From the NCBI RefSeq assembly GCF_014645555.1, contig NZ_BMLY01000001.1, positions 329,939 to 393,938 on the forward strand: a stretch of DNA of 64,000 bases, in the 5' to 3' direction. The stretch comes from Silvimonas amylolytica. Lineage in GTDB: Bacteria > Pseudomonadota > Gammaproteobacteria > Burkholderiales > Chitinibacteraceae. Shown piece after piece: positions 8,693 through 19,416 of the stretch. How positions within the stretch are numbered: the first letter of the stretch is position 1; the number at the start of each line of letters is the position of its first letter. Below the pieces are notes generated by a model. That model was not told the DNA's origin, searched no databases, and saw nothing but the letters and a program-made list of their open reading frames with translations. The position numbers and the translations under genes were made by a program.

Positions 8693-9553
8693 TTATTTGC
8701 CCTTGGCGTTCTTCACGTAATCTTCCAGTTCCTTGAAGCTGGGGCGTTCAGTGCTCTCAACAGCTTTGCGGCCGAACTCCACTGCCACTTGCGGCGCATA
8801 GCCGTTCAGACTGGCCAGCAACGTGGTTTTGACAGCATTGAAGGCTTGGGTCGCGGCGGCGGCACGCGCTTCCAGTACGGAGGCAATCGGCCCCACAAAA
8901 CCGTAGGCCAGCAAAATACCCATAAAGGTACCGACCAGCGCGGCGCCAATCAGCTTGCCCAACTCAGAGGGGGGCAAATGCAAGGAACCCATGGTGTGCA
9001 CCACCCCCATCACCGCCGCCACGATACCGAACGCGGGCAGGCCGTCGGCCAGCTTGGAGATCACGGTAGAAGGTACTGCAGCCTCATGGTGATGGGTGTC
9101 GATTTCCACATCCATCAGATTTTCAATTTCAAACGCATTCAGGTTGCCGCCGACCATCAATCGCAGGTAGTCGGTCATGAATTCGATCAGGTGATGATCG
9201 TGGGCCACCTTGGGGTATTTGCTGAAGACGGCACTACTGTGCGGGTCATCCACATCTGCTTCAATCGACATCAGACCTTCCTTGCGGATTTTGGTCAGAA
9301 TTTCGAATTGCAGCGCAAACAAATCCATGAAGAAATTTTTGTTGTATGGCGACCCTTTGAAAATCGAAGGCGCAGCCTTGAGCGTGGCTTTCATGGGCTT
9401 GCCGCCATAGCCAACAATCAGTGCGCCGATACCGCCACCAAAAATGATGACGATTTCCGTGGGTTGCCACAGCACGGCCAGTTCGCCGCCGTGCACCGCG
9501 TAGGCGCCGAAAATACAAGCGACCATGAAGATGTAACCAATAATGACAAACAT
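8693..9553 (-). CDS. motA: Flagellar motor stator protein MotA
   Basis: Proton-conducting stator partner of MotB, 286 residues, with four transmembrane helices and a large cytoplasmic loop. The ExbB/TolQ-like C-terminal half is clear (MGVVHTMGSL ... IGAALVGTFMGILLAYGFVGPIA). It begins a four- or five-gene unit: motA, motB, methyltransferase, HDOD and perhaps the SpoU methyltransferase. The Shine-Dalgarno before the ATG is weak (GGGAAAA). Confidence 0.96.
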   Translation of the reverse strand: MFVIIGYIFMVACIFGAYAVHGGELAVLWQPTEIVIIFGGGIGALIVGYGGKPMKATLKAAPSIFKGSPYNKNFFMDLFALQFEILTKIRKEGLMSIEADVDDPHSSAVFSKYPKVAHDHHLIEFMTDYLRLMVGGNLNAFEIENLMDVEIDTHHHEAAVPSTVISKLADGLPAFGIVAAVMGVVHTMGSLHLPPSELGKLIGAALVGTFMGILLAYGFVGPIASVLEARAAAATQAFNAVKTTLLASLNGYAPQVAVEFGRKAVESTERPSFKELEDYVKNAKGK

Positions 9554-9606
9554 GCGCCGTGTTTTCCCGGTATTACAGCTCTGTTATTGGAGGGAGCATC
9601 ACTCTG

Positions 9607-9614
9607 GTATCGGC
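9607..9614 (-). promoter_or_regulatory. Candidate sigma28-type -10 element upstream of motA
   Basis: The minus strand carries GCCGATAC 54 nt upstream of motA, close to the flagellar class 3 (FliA) -10 consensus GCCGATAA. At the expected 15-nt spacing the -35 element is poor (ATAT against TAAA). The match therefore rests on the -10 alone and could be chance, since it also forms one arm of a small hairpin (9610-9624). Confidence 0.3.
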
Positions 9615-9756
9615 TTGGTGCCGACACCCATATTCTTAATCAGCGTATGTGTTGACTGGCCTCATTGCCAGACTCCGGATGCCGCCGGAATATTCATTAT
9701 GAATACGCCTCCCGTACGGCAGTTTAGTTGCAGTACCCGGAGGCGACAACAGGCAG

Positions 9757-10335
9757 TCAATCCCAAAGCGGCATTTGTGCCACGGCCTGACGCACCGGAC
9801 CGAAACTCATACGATGCACGGGGCATGGTCCGAGGGCTTTCAAAGCCGCCAGATGCGCTACAGTAGGATAGCCTTTGTGCTTGGCAAAACCGTAGCCGGG
9901 CCACTGGAGTTCATATTCTGACACTTCGCGATCACGCGCCACTTTCGCCAGAATGGAAGCTGCAGAAATACAGGCATGCAATGCGTCGCCACCCACCACG
10001 GTTTCAACTTCGCACGTGAGTTTGGGTGCGCGATTGCCATCAATGAGCGCTTTGTGCGGAATGGTCTGCAAACCTGCAACCGCCCGCTGCATGGCCAGCA
10101 TGGTGGCCTGCAGGATGTTGATCTGGTCAATTTCTGCATGGGTCGCAAAAGCAATGGACCACGCGAGCGCCCGTTCCTGAATTTGCGGGAACAAACGTTC
10201 ACGTGCGGCTTCGGTCAGCTTTTTGGAGTCGTCCAGCCCGATGAGACCGTGCTCATCCGGCAGGATCACCGCTGCAGCGTAAACGGAACCCGCCAGTGGG
10301 CCGCGCCCTGCTTCATCGACTCCGCATACCAGCAT
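9757..10335 (-). CDS. rnhB: Ribonuclease HII
   Basis: Cleaves RNA in RNA:DNA hybrids and at single ribonucleotides. It has 192 residues with the N-terminal [11 protein letters not shown] motif (Asp7, Glu8), the LDDSKKL motif and the C-terminal catalytic Asp region typical of type 2 RNases H. It starts 2 nt after the lpxB stop, the usual position at the end of the bamA-lpx operon in proteobacteria. Confidence 0.96.
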   Translation of the reverse strand: MLVCGVDEAGRGPLAGSVYAAAVILPDEHGLIGLDDSKKLTEAARERLFPQIQERALAWSIAFATHAEIDQINILQATMLAMQRAVAGLQTIPHKALIDGNRAPKLTCEVETVVGGDALHACISAASILAKVARDREVSEYELQWPGYGFAKHKGYPTVAHLAALKALGPCPVHRMSFGPVRQAVAQMPLWD

Positions 10336-10337
10336 GG

Positions 10338-11516
10338 TTATCTCCGCTTGTTCAACAGGGCCAGTACGGCCTGTGCTGCACGCTCAGCCGCGTTACAGCG
10401 CAATTGCTCATGAAAATCAGTGAAGCATGCATTCAGGCGCGCACCAAATCGCTTGTCGTCAACCATATTGGTGACCGCCTGGACCAGGTTTTCTACGGTC
10501 GCATCGTGCTGCAACAGTTCAGGCACGACAAAACCACCGGCCAATGCGTTGGGCAGACTAACGTAAGGGGTTTTGATCTTCTTTTTGACCATGCGATAGG
10601 TCAAATTGGAGAGCTTGTAGGTCACAACCAGCGGACGCTTGGCCAACATGGCTTCCAGCGCAGCAGTACCGGAAGCCACGATAATGGCATCGGATGCCAG
10701 CATCGCATCATGTGCATGGCCGAACATCAGCCGGAATGGCAGTTCCTGCGCTTCCAGTTGCCACATACGCCGCTCGAACATGTCTCGCGTTTCCCGTGTA
10801 ATGAACGGCACCAGAAATACGGCATGGGGATAACGCTCGGCCAGTTGTTTGGCGGCTTCGATAAACAGCGTGGCGTGCAGTTCAAGTTCGCTCTGCCGCG
10901 AACCCGGCAACATGGCAAAGGCCAGCGCCTTCTCGCTAACCCCCAATTGCTCACGATAAAGCTCGCGATTGGGTTCAACCGGGAACATGTCCGCCAGCGG
11001 ATGTCCGACATAAGTCGCCGGGATACCAGCCTGCCGGTACAAGGGCTCTTCAAACGGGAACAGCAGCAAAACGTGCGAAACCGCTTTGCCGATCTTCTTC
11101 AAGCGTTCACTGCGCCAGGCCCAGATTGACGGGCTGACGTAATGAATGGTGGTAATGCCGGCGGCTTTGGCCGTTGCTTCCAGGCCCAGGTTGAAGTCCG
11201 GCGCATCAATACCGATCACAAGATCAGGCCGTTCACGCACAATGGCCTGCTTAAGCTCACGCCGTATGCGCAAAAGCTCCGGCAAATGACGGATCACTTC
11301 GACGTAACCGCGCACGGCCAGCTTTTCCATAGGCACAACAGAATGTGCACCCAGGGCCTTCATTTTGGGGCCGGCAATGCCGGAAAAGCGCGCGTCCGGG
11401 ATCGCACGCTGTAGCGCTTCGATCAATTGCGCGCCGAGCAAATCGCCCGAGGCTTCACCCGCAACAATGGCAATACGCGGACCGGTACCGGTCTGGGGAA
11501 AGAGTCGATCAATCAT
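10338..11516 (-). CDS. lpxB: Lipid-A-disaccharide synthase
   Basis: GT19 glycosyltransferase of 392 residues that condenses UDP-2,3-diacylglucosamine with lipid X at the inner face of the inner membrane. The N-terminal [13 protein letters not shown] loop and the central PSIWAWR and MLPGSRQSE motifs are diagnostic. It is part of the lpxD-fabZ-lpxA-lpxB-rnhB unit. Confidence 0.97.
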   Translation of the reverse strand: MIDRLFPQTGTGPRIAIVAGEASGDLLGAQLIEALQRAIPDARFSGIAGPKMKALGAHSVVPMEKLAVRGYVEVIRHLPELLRIRRELKQAIVRERPDLVIGIDAPDFNLGLEATAKAAGITTIHYVSPSIWAWRSERLKKIGKAVSHVLLLFPFEEPLYRQAGIPATYVGHPLADMFPVEPNRELYREQLGVSEKALAFAMLPGSRQSELELHATLFIEAAKQLAERYPHAVFLVPFITRETRDMFERRMWQLEAQELPFRLMFGHAHDAMLASDAIIVASGTAALEAMLAKRPLVVTYKLSNLTYRMVKKKIKTPYVSLPNALAGGFVVPELLQHDATVENLVQAVTNMVDDKRFGARLNACFTDFHEQLRCNAAERAAQAVLALLNKRR

Positions 11517-11575
11517 CGGCTCAACTGTATCTGGATTAGGGTTGGAAAAGGGCCAGGGACGAGCAAATTACATGC

Positions 11576-12352
11576 TTAGCGGATAATGCCGCGTTCGCTG
11601 CCACGTACAAAACCAGCAAACCGTGCGACCTCTGCGGATTCTGCCGCCAGTGCATCCAGCGCGACGAGAGACTCTTCCAGTGGCAGGCTCTGACGGTATA
11701 ACACACGGTAAGCCTTTTTGATTTGGGCAATCTGTTCAGCGGTAAACCCGTGACGGCGCATGCCCTCACTGTGTACGCCTGCCGGTTTGGCCCGATTGCC
11801 TGCCGCCACAATAAATGGCGGCACATCCTGCGAGATCGCAGCGGTAAACGCCGACATGGCATAGGCGCCGATCTTGCAGAACTGGTGCACCGTGGTAAAT
11901 CCGCCCAGGAACGCGCCGTCGTCCACGAAAACGTGCCCAGCCAACGTCACGTTGTTGGCGAAAATGGTGTCACTACCGATCCGGCAATCGTGCGCAATAT
12001 GCACATAAGCCATGATCCAGTTGTTGTCACCAATACGGGTCAGTCCTTCATCCTGGATCGTCCCGGTGGACACCGTCACATTCTGGAAAAACGAATTACC
12101 GTCGCCAATCACAAGACGTGTCGGTTCGCTTTTATATTTCTTGTCTTGCGGATCGCAACCAATACTACCGAATGAGTAAAACTTGTTACGTTCACCAATA
12201 CTCGTCACACCAGAAATGACCACATGCGCATCGACCACGGTGTCAGCCCCGATCGTGACATCCGGCCCGATGACGGCATAGGGGCCGACTGTGACGCTGT
12301 CATGCAATTTTGCCTTGGGGTCTACTACCGCTGTCGGATGGATGTTTGCCAT
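11576..12352 (-). CDS. lpxA: UDP-N-acetylglucosamine O-acyltransferase
   Basis: First step of lipid A synthesis. The 258-residue protein consists of left-handed beta-helix hexapeptide repeats up to about residue 185 and a helical C-terminus ending GIIR. The catalytic His lies in AYVHIAHDCRIG. I chose the ATG at 12352 (MANIHPTAVV) because it matches the start of known LpxA proteins; the frame stays open 17 codons further with unrelated sequence. A 107-nt gap separates it from fabZ, longer than elsewhere in this operon. Confidence 0.97.
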   Translation of the reverse strand: MANIHPTAVVDPKAKLHDSVTVGPYAVIGPDVTIGADTVVDAHVVISGVTSIGERNKFYSFGSIGCDPQDKKYKSEPTRLVIGDGNSFFQNVTVSTGTIQDEGLTRIGDNNWIMAYVHIAHDCRIGSDTIFANNVTLAGHVFVDDGAFLGGFTTVHQFCKIGAYAMSAFTAAISQDVPPFIVAAGNRAKPAGVHSEGMRRHGFTAEQIAQIKKAYRVLYRQSLPLEESLVALDALAAESAEVARFAGFVRGSERGIIR

Positions 12353-12459
12353 ATCCGTCGATCCTGGAAAAAATTCTGGCGGGCCTGATGCCCGCCGGTA
12401 CATAACCGCCCGTCTTCACTAACCACGCCCGTGGCGCTGGCTAGTGAACGTTGCAATAC

Positions 12460-12912
12460 TTATTTGTTGACCTTGCGCTCTGCACACATCAGATCAGCTT
12501 CTGCCGCGAGTTCATCACCCACGTAAGCCTTGGCCTGATATTTGTAGATACCGCGTTTCTGGGCCACCATCTCGACGCACAATGTCAGTTGATCACCTGG
12601 CAACACCTGGCGCTTGAAGCGGGCATTATCAATACCGGCAAAGAAATACAATGTGCCATCAGAAGGCATGCGACCTTCAGACTTGAACGAGAGCACGCCA
12701 GCAGCTTGTGCCAGCGCTTCCATAATCAGCACACCGGGCATGACCGGGTACCCCGGAAAGTGCCCCTGGAAGAATGGTTCATTGATAGTCACATTCTTGA
12801 TTGCCTTGATCGACTTGCCCAATTCCAGTTCGACCACGCGGTCAACCAGCAAAAACGGGTATCGGTGCGGCAGATACTTGACGATATCGTTGATATCCAT
12901 CGTCTCGCTCAT
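12460..12912 (-). CDS. fabZ: 3-hydroxyacyl-ACP dehydratase FabZ
   Basis: Dehydrates 3-hydroxyacyl-ACP in fatty-acid elongation and competes with LpxA/LpxD for their substrate. It has 150 residues and a hot-dog fold. The motif [20 protein letters not shown] holds the catalytic His and the Glu contributed across the dimer. The ATG overlaps the lpxD stop by one base (TAATG) and has AGGAGG upstream. Confidence 0.97.
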   Translation of the reverse strand: MSETMDINDIVKYLPHRYPFLLVDRVVELELGKSIKAIKNVTINEPFFQGHFPGYPVMPGVLIMEALAQAAGVLSFKSEGRMPSDGTLYFFAGIDNARFKRQVLPGDQLTLCVEMVAQKRGIYKYQAKAYVGDELAAEADLMCAERKVNK

Positions 12913-13949
12913 TATTCCTCCTGCGTGTCGCGCGCCAGCAAGGCGGCGACCTGTTTCTCGAGTTGTTTGACCTTGTTGTTCGTGACTTCAAGGCGCCGTA
13001 GATGCACGGCATTTTTTGCCCACTGGTCTTGCGGGGCTGCCGGGATGGGGCCGCCGTAGACGCCGGGCTCACGTATGCTTTTGGTTACTGCAGTGGCCGC
13101 CAGAATGATCGTGCCGTCTGCAATATCCAGGTGACCGCCAATCATGGCCGCGCCGCCAATCTGGCAACGCGCGCCAATTCGTGTTGAGCCAGCAATGCCC
13201 ACACACGATGCCATGGCGGCGTGTTCACCGATCTGGCAGTTGTGACCAATCATGATCAGGTTATCGATGCGGGCACCGTTAGCGACAATGGTGTCTTCCA
13301 GTGCGCCGCGATCAATGGTGGTATTCGCGCCAATCTCGACATCATCACCAATAATGGCACGGCCCAGTTGCGGAATTTTTTCCCAATGGTCATCGGCCCA
13401 GGCATTTCCAAATCCGTCTGCGCCAATGACTGCACCCGGATGCAAAATAACCCGCTCGCCAATGATGCACTCGGCCATGAGGCACGATTGCGGATACATG
13501 CGTGCACCCGCACCAACCTGGGCACGCTCGCCCACATAGGCCTGCGGCATGATGACAGCGCCGGCACCAATCACCGCACCAGCACACACCGTCGCGCCCG
13601 GACCAACTTCAGCGTCAGCGGCCACCACAGCGGTCGCATCAACATATGCGGCCGGGTGAATGCCCGCGCGCACCGCCGGAGCGGGATGCAACAGCGCCGC
13701 AGCACGCGCATAGTAAAGGTAAGGGTTATCGGTGACGATATGCGGCACGGTCACGTCTTGCGCATCCGCAGCCTTGAGCAGCACGCAAGCGGCTTTGCAA
13801 TCCACCAGCAAGTTCTTGAACCTGGGATTGGTCAGAAACGTCAGCGCGTCCGGCGTGGCGCCATCCAGCGAAGACACACGAGTGACTTCAGCATCGGCAC
13901 CATGCAGCTCACCACCCAGTTTTTCTACGAGTTGGGACAAACGCATCAT
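12912..13949 (-). CDS. lpxD: UDP-3-O-(3-hydroxyacyl)glucosamine N-acyltransferase
   Basis: Third step of lipid A synthesis. The 345-residue protein has an N-terminal uridine-binding domain (about 1-100), then many hexapeptide repeats (IGAGAVI, VGAGARM and similar) forming a trimeric beta-helix with the catalytic His in [13 protein letters not shown]-terminal helix ends it. Two adjacent ATG codons (13949 and 13946) are possible starts. The gene starts 8 nt after skp. Confidence 0.97.
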   Translation of the reverse strand: MMRLSQLVEKLGGELHGADAEVTRVSSLDGATPDALTFLTNPRFKNLLVDCKAACVLLKAADAQDVTVPHIVTDNPYLYYARAAALLHPAPAVRAGIHPAAYVDATAVVAADAEVGPGATVCAGAVIGAGAVIMPQAYVGERAQVGAGARMYPQSCLMAECIIGERVILHPGAVIGADGFGNAWADDHWEKIPQLGRAIIGDDVEIGANTTIDRGALEDTIVANGARIDNLIMIGHNCQIGEHAAMASCVGIAGSTRIGARCQIGGAAMIGGHLDIADGTIILAATAVTKSIREPGVYGGPIPAAPQDQWAKNAVHLRRLEVTNNKVKQLEKQVAALLARDTQEE

Positions 13950-13957
13950 CAGATCAC

Positions 13958-14461
13958 TTACTTGTCTGCCAAGGCCTTGAGCACCTTGTCGGTAATATCG
14001 ATACGCGGGCTGTGGAAAGCCGCTTCCTGCAGGATCAGATCAAATTTCTCGGTATTGGCGATCTGCTGCACAGCATTATTGACGCGCTCCTGAATGCCGG
14101 CCAATTCTTCGTTGCGGCGTGAATTCAGATCTTCGTTGAGTTCACGCGACATGCGCTGGTAGTCCAGGTTGAGCTTGACCAGTTGACGCTCTTTGTCTTT
14201 GCGGTCCGCGTCGGTCAAGCCCCCTTTATCAAGTACCAGTTGCAACGACTTGCCTTGATCAGCGATTTTTTGCACGTCAGCACGACGGCCTTCGAACTCT
14301 TTCTCCAGGCGCTTGGTCGCGCGCTGCGCCGGGGCCGAATCACGCAGGATGCGGTCAACGTCTACAAAACCAATCTTCAGCGCAGGGTCGGCCGCGCGGG
14401 CCACGCCGCAAGCCAGGAGCAAAACACACAGAAAGATACCAGGCAGTCGTGCAAATTTCAT
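13958..14461 (-). CDS. skp: Periplasmic chaperone Skp/OmpH
   Basis: Trimeric periplasmic chaperone that escorts unfolded outer-membrane proteins to BamA. It has 167 residues with a signal peptide (residues 1-23, cleavage after ARA), then LKIGFVDVDRIL and a long Lys/Arg/Glu/Gln-rich helical arm. It lies between bamA and lpxD as in most proteobacteria. Confidence 0.95.
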   Translation of the reverse strand: MKFARLPGIFLCVLLLACGVARAADPALKIGFVDVDRILRDSAPAQRATKRLEKEFEGRRADVQKIADQGKSLQLVLDKGGLTDADRKDKERQLVKLNLDYQRMSRELNEDLNSRRNEELAGIQERVNNAVQQIANTEKFDLILQEAAFHSPRIDITDKVLKALADK

Positions 14462-14486
14462 GCTTTAACCTCGTTCAAACCCGAAA

Positions 14487-16775
14487 TCAGAAGATATTCC
14501 CGATCTGGAACTGGAAGGATTCCATCTTGTCGGACTCGTCTTTCTTGAGCGCCTTGGCCAGCGAGAATTTCAACGGGCCAATTGGGGAAACCCAGGAGAA
14601 CGACGCGCCAGTGGAATAACGCAGCGTACCGGCAGGCACATCATCCGTCGGACCGCGCACAAGACCGGAATCCAGGAACAGCGACAAACGCGTGCTCTTG
14701 TCATTCTTCAGGCCCGGCATCGGGAAGAACAGTTCCAGACTATTGGTCAGCATGCGATTACCACCCATGCCGTCACCGTTCTCATCCTTTGGACCAATTG
14801 TACCGTAGGCAAAGCCACGTACCGAATTCACACCACCCGCGTAGTAATTCTTGAAGAACGGATAGGTCGAGTTGCCATAGGTGCCACCATACCCGCCTTG
14901 CAGGTTCCATTCCAGCGCTGTGCCTTCATCGCCAAACGGAATCCAGTACTGACTGGTCGCACCGAGGCGATAGTACTTCAGATCAGATGACGGAATCGCC
15001 GCTTCGGCCGAGGTGCTGAAGTTCCAGCCCCGTGTCGGATACGATGCGCTATCACGCGTATCGCGGCCGAATTTCATGTTGACGCTGAATGTCCCGGTTT
15101 TGGAACCGTATTCGTTCACGAACTCGTTCACATACTTCGGCGTATTGCTGTTGGTGATGATCTCGAGGTTGTCATAAGCCAGGCCCATGCCCACCGAGTT
15201 GAACTCAGTCACCGGCAAACCAAAGTTCAGCGCACCACCCCACCCGCTGGTGGTGTAGTTACCCAGGCTGTTGTATGAGGGGTCTGTGTCGCGTTTATAG
15301 AAGTTCCAACCCATCGAGATGCCATCCGGCGTCGCGTACGGGTCGCTCAGACCCAGCGAGTACACGCGCTGGGCTGAGCTATTGTTGAATTCTGCAGAGA
15401 ACGCCTTGCCGCTACCCAGGAAGTTGGTTTGCGATACCGACGCGATCAACACAACGCCTTCGGATTGACCATAACCCGCACCGATATTGAACTGGCCGGT
15501 CTTTTTCTCGGTCACTTTGACGTTCATGTCTACCTGGTCCGGAGACTCCGGAACGGGCGGCGTATCAATGGTGACTTCCTGGAAATAATCCAGCTGGTTC
15601 AAGCGTTGCTTGGAACGATCAACCTTGGAGGCATCGTATTGTGCGGATTCAAGCTGACGCAATTCGCGGCGTACCACTTCATCACGCGTCATGGAGTTGC
15701 CGGTGATGTTGATATTACGCACGTATACCTTGCGACCCGGATCAACATAGAACGTGAACGACACGGTGTGATTCACCTTGTCGACTTCCGGTACGGCATT
15801 CACGTTGGCAAACGCATAACCATCATTCCCGAGCTTGCCGGAAATGGTCGTCGTAGCCTTGGTGATTTTGGAGCGATTGAAGATCTCGCCCGGCTTGATG
15901 TTAACGATTTTTTCCAGCTCGGCCTGGGTCAGCGTGCTTTCGCCAGCAAACTTGACGTCACTGACGGTATATTGCGGACCCTCGGTCAAGTTGATCGTCA
16001 GGAAGACGCTTTCCTTGTCTTCACCAATGGCCACCTGGGTCGAGTCAATGTTGAACTCCAGATAACCGCGGTCCATGTAATACGAACGCAAGGTTTCCAG
16101 GTCAGCGGTCATTTTCTGGCGCGAGTACTGATCGTCACGCGTGTACCAGCTGAACCAGCCCGGCGTGGACATGCTCATTTCATCCAGCAGCTTGCTTTCC
16201 TTGAAGACGTTCGCGCCCACCAGGTTAACCTGCTGGATCACCGCCGTAGCGCCTTCAGAGATATCAAACTGGACACCAACACGATTACGCTCAAGGCGCG
16301 TTGTCGATGTCTTGATTTGCAGGGAGTAACGACCGCGCGAGTAATACTGCTGTTTCAGTTCTTGCACGGCGGCATCAAGCACGCCCTGATCGAAGATGCG
16401 ACCTTCCGCAAAGTTCTGGCTCTTGAGTGCGGTCTTGATCTGGTCTTTATCCAGCAGCTTGGCACCGTTGATGTTGATCTGGGCAATGGTCGGACGTTCG
16501 TCCACCGTCACGATCAGCACATCACCGCTGCGCTCCAGACGCACATCGTTGAAAAAGCCGGTTGCATACAGAGCCTTGATGGCCTGCTGCGCCTTATCGT
16601 CATCCAGGCTCTCGCCTACCTTTACAGGCAGATAGTTGAAGACCGTGCCGGCGTCAGTGCGCTGCAGGCCCTCTACCCGGATATCCTTCACCACAAAAGC
16701 ATCGATGGCCCAGACAGGAAGTGCACTGAAAGACAATGCTGCGCCAAGCATCAAGGAAAGCGGTTTTAATTTCAT
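14487..16775 (-). CDS. bamA: Outer-membrane protein assembly factor BamA
   Basis: Essential Omp85 insertase of 762 residues. After a signal peptide (cleaved near PVWA) come five POTRA domains (about 24-420) and a 16-strand barrel ending in the C-terminal Phe signature (FQFQIGNIF). The barrel carries VRGFAYGTIGP, the conserved VRGF/Y motif of loop 6. It follows rseP at 26 nt. Confidence 0.98.
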   Translation of the reverse strand: MKLKPLSLMLGAALSFSALPVWAIDAFVVKDIRVEGLQRTDAGTVFNYLPVKVGESLDDDKAQQAIKALYATGFFNDVRLERSGDVLIVTVDERPTIAQININGAKLLDKDQIKTALKSQNFAEGRIFDQGVLDAAVQELKQQYYSRGRYSLQIKTSTTRLERNRVGVQFDISEGATAVIQQVNLVGANVFKESKLLDEMSMSTPGWFSWYTRDDQYSRQKMTADLETLRSYYMDRGYLEFNIDSTQVAIGEDKESVFLTINLTEGPQYTVSDVKFAGESTLTQAELEKIVNIKPGEIFNRSKITKATTTISGKLGNDGYAFANVNAVPEVDKVNHTVSFTFYVDPGRKVYVRNINITGNSMTRDEVVRRELRQLESAQYDASKVDRSKQRLNQLDYFQEVTIDTPPVPESPDQVDMNVKVTEKKTGQFNIGAGYGQSEGVVLIASVSQTNFLGSGKAFSAEFNNSSAQRVYSLGLSDPYATPDGISMGWNFYKRDTDPSYNSLGNYTTSGWGGALNFGLPVTEFNSVGMGLAYDNLEIITNSNTPKYVNEFVNEYGSKTGTFSVNMKFGRDTRDSASYPTRGWNFSTSAEAAIPSSDLKYYRLGATSQYWIPFGDEGTALEWNLQGGYGGTYGNSTYPFFKNYYAGGVNSVRGFAYGTIGPKDENGDGMGGNRMLTNSLELFFPMPGLKNDKSTRLSLFLDSGLVRGPTDDVPAGTLRYSTGASFSWVSPIGPLKFSLAKALKKDESDKMESFQFQIGNIF

Positions 16776-16801
16776 TGTGTCGGATCGGAAACTGGCAGTA
16801 C

Positions 16802-18151
16802 TCAGCCAGAGATAAGTCGGAAGAAATCGTTATATAGCGCTAGCGCCATTAACCCGGCAATAAACGCAAGGCCCAACCGCATGCCAAACGCTTGTACCCG
16901 CTCAGGGACCGGCCGTCCGGTCACCAGTTCGGCGGTATGATACATCAAATGGCCGCCATCCAGCAGCGGCACGGGAAGCAGGTTAAGAACAGCCAGAGAA
17001 AGACTGATCCGCGCCAGATTTTCAATAAAGGGCAACAAGCCCATTTCGGCGGAACGGCCCGCCAGATCCGCCAGTGTGACCGGCCCGCCAATCTGTTTGA
17101 CAGAGACGTGGCCCACAATCATCCGGCCAAACATCTGCAAGATGAATTTGACCGTATCGACAACCTTACCCCCAGCCGCGCCGATCGCTTCAACCGGCCC
17201 GTACTGCAACTGCATTTGTTGCGCTTTCCAGCGAGCCTCATCAAGCCTGGGCGCCAATCCCAACTGGCCGATATGCTGCCCTTTGACGACAACTTCATGT
17301 GGCGTCACAGTTTTGCTGATCTGCTCTCCATGCCGATCCAGCACCAATTGCACTGGCACAACCGGATAACGCGCCACAGCTTGCTGCAATGCGCTCCAGC
17401 TTTGCAGCGGCTTGCCGTTCAGCTGCACAACGCGATCACCTGCCTTGATGTCCGCATGCGCCGCCGCACTATCAGGCGCCACCTGCCCGATCACTGCAGT
17501 AATGGGCAACGGAGAGATACCAAACCGGTCAATCAGGTTTGCATCAATTTCGCCCAGACTGGTTCTTGCAGGGTCAACCTGCAAAGTGACATCACCGGCC
17601 TGGCTGTGCACCGCAATTTCAAATGGTTCGCGTTTGCTGGCGGAATCGATCAGGTTCTCTGCAAGGTCATCCCAGGTGCTCACCGGACGATGGCCAATCG
17701 CATCAATGCGGTCACCCGCACGCAAGCCAATCTGTTGTGCAGGAGACCCCGTCATCACATCGGCAATAACAGGCTTGAGCGTGGTGACACCACAGACAAA
17801 CAACACCCAATAGAACAGCAAGGCCAGCAAAAGGTTGGCCACCGGCCCCGCTGCGGCGACTGCCATTTTCTTTAGTGGATGTTGTTGATTGAATGAACGT
17901 GGCAGATCTTCAGGCTCAACCGGACGCTCCCGTTCATCGAGCATGCGAACATAGCCACCCAATGGAATGGCGGCAAGTTGCCAGGTGGTTTCGCCACGCT
18001 GCCAGGACACCAGCTTTTTGCCAAAACCAATGGAAAACGTGAGCACCTTGATGCCACAACGCTTGGCTACCCAGTAATGACCCAACTCGTGGAAGGTCAC
18101 CAGAATGCCTATCGTCACCACGAAGGCCAGCACGGAGATCAGTACGCTCAT
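16802..18151 (-). CDS. rseP: Site-2 intramembrane metalloprotease RseP
   Basis: Inner-membrane zinc protease that releases the envelope-stress sigma factor from its anti-sigma factor and clears signal peptides. It has 449 residues with HELGH at 21-25 (His21, Glu22, His25), two central PDZ domains (about 105-290), and the LLPVPLLDGGHL motif supplying the third zinc ligand. The gap to dxr is 4 nt. Confidence 0.97.
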   Translation of the reverse strand: MSVLISVLAFVVTIGILVTFHELGHYWVAKRCGIKVLTFSIGFGKKLVSWQRGETTWQLAAIPLGGYVRMLDERERPVEPEDLPRSFNQQHPLKKMAVAAAGPVANLLLALLFYWVLFVCGVTTLKPVIADVMTGSPAQQIGLRAGDRIDAIGHRPVSTWDDLAENLIDSASKREPFEIAVHSQAGDVTLQVDPARTSLGEIDANLIDRFGISPLPITAVIGQVAPDSAAAHADIKAGDRVVQLNGKPLQSWSALQQAVARYPVVPVQLVLDRHGEQISKTVTPHEVVVKGQHIGQLGLAPRLDEARWKAQQMQLQYGPVEAIGAAGGKVVDTVKFILQMFGRMIVGHVSVKQIGGPVTLADLAGRSAEMGLLPFIENLARISLSLAVLNLLPVPLLDGGHLMYHTAELVTGRPVPERVQAFGMRLGLAFIAGLMALALYNDFFRLISG

Positions 18152-18155
18152 GGCG

Positions 18156-19361
18156 TCAGCTTTGGGACGCCAGCCAGCGCTGTGCGGTCAACCTTGCCAG
18201 TGCATCGGCCTGCTGCAGGGCGTCGAGCGAGTCGGATTTACAGTCACCCACGCATGTCGCCAGCACCTCTTCAATCAGCACCGGAATCTGCGTGTAACCC
18301 AATTGACGATCAAGGAAGGCAGCCACCGCGACTTCATTGGCGGCATTCAGCACAGCGGTCGCCGCACCCTCGGCGCGAAGCGCTTCAAATGCAAGACGCA
18401 GGCAAGGCGTGCGAACCAGGTCTGGCGCCTCGAAATCCAGACGGCCAACACTAAAAAGATCGAGCGACTTCACGCCAGATTCAACGCGTTGCGGGTAAGA
18501 CAAGCCATAAGCAATCGGCGTGCGCATATCTGGCGTACCCAGTTGTGCCAGCACCGAGCCATCCGCGTATTCAACCATGGAATGAATGATGCTCTGGGGG
18601 TGTACCACCACAGTGATTTCATCTGGCGCGGCATTGAACAACCAATGCGCCTCAATGACCTCAAGCCCTTTATTCATCATGGTGGCCGAGTCGACCGAAA
18701 TTTTCCGACCCATAGACCAGTTAGGATGCTTTACGGCCTCTTCTGGCGTGACATTGGCCAATGTTTCCAGTGAGCGAGTCCGAAACGGGCCGCCCGAAGC
18801 AGTCAGCAGAATGCGTTTAACCCCGGCCTGAGCCAGCGTGCCGCGATAGGGGTGTTCACGATGCGCACGAGGCAACACCTGAAAGATCGCATTATGTTCG
18901 CTATCAATCGGCAACAACTCTGCGCCGCTGGCATTCACCGCATCCATGAACAGTTTGCCAGCCAGCACCAGTGTTTCTTTATTGGCCAGCAGCACGCGCT
19001 TGGCGGCTCTGGCCGCAGCCAGCGTTGGGCGCATACCGGCCGCACCGACAATGGCCGCCATAACCATGGTGACTTCCGGCGCAACAGAAACCTGTTCCAG
19101 CGCAGCTTCACCACAAAGCACCTCTGTCTGGCACCCGGTCTGTTTAAGCAGGCCACGCAGTGTCTCAGCAGATTGGTCGTCCAGAACAACCGCATAACGA
19201 GGTGCGTGCTGGCGGCATTGCTCTGCCAGTTTCTCCAGCTGGGTTGCGCCGGTCAGCGCATAAACGCGAAATTGGTCTGCGTGACGGGCGACCACATCAA
19301 GGGTACTGACACCGATGCTGCCGGTGGAGCCCAGCACGGTCAGCGTTTGGATTGCGCTCAT
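18156..19361 (-). CDS. dxr: 1-deoxy-D-xylulose-5-phosphate reductoisomerase
   Basis: Second enzyme of the MEP isoprenoid pathway, NADPH-dependent. It has 401 residues with the N-terminal nucleotide motif LGSTGSIG, metal ligands in [10 protein letters not shown], and the SGGPFR flexible loop. It supplies isoprenoid precursors for UppS, encoded two genes upstream in the same unit. Confidence 0.97.
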   Translation of the reverse strand: MSAIQTLTVLGSTGSIGVSTLDVVARHADQFRVYALTGATQLEKLAEQCRQHAPRYAVVLDDQSAETLRGLLKQTGCQTEVLCGEAALEQVSVAPEVTMVMAAIVGAAGMRPTLAAARAAKRVLLANKETLVLAGKLFMDAVNASGAELLPIDSEHNAIFQVLPRAHREHPYRGTLAQAGVKRILLTASGGPFRTRSLETLANVTPEEAVKHPNWSMGRKISVDSATMMNKGLEVIEAHWLFNAAPDEITVVVHPQSIIHSMVEYADGSVLAQLGTPDMRTPIAYGLSYPQRVESGVKSLDLFSVGRLDFEAPDLVRTPCLRLAFEALRAEGAATAVLNAANEVAVAAFLDRQLGYTQIPVLIEEVLATCVGDCKSDSLDALQQADALARLTAQRWLASQS

Positions 19362-19416
19362 GGTTACTGCCCGAAATTCGTTTTATCGATATGGATCGGC
19401 AAGATAGCGTACGCGC

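Noticed and set aside
15429-16769. A 446-codon frame antisense to bamA
   Set aside because: BamA is certain in this interval; the opposite frame has no motifs or ribosome-binding site.
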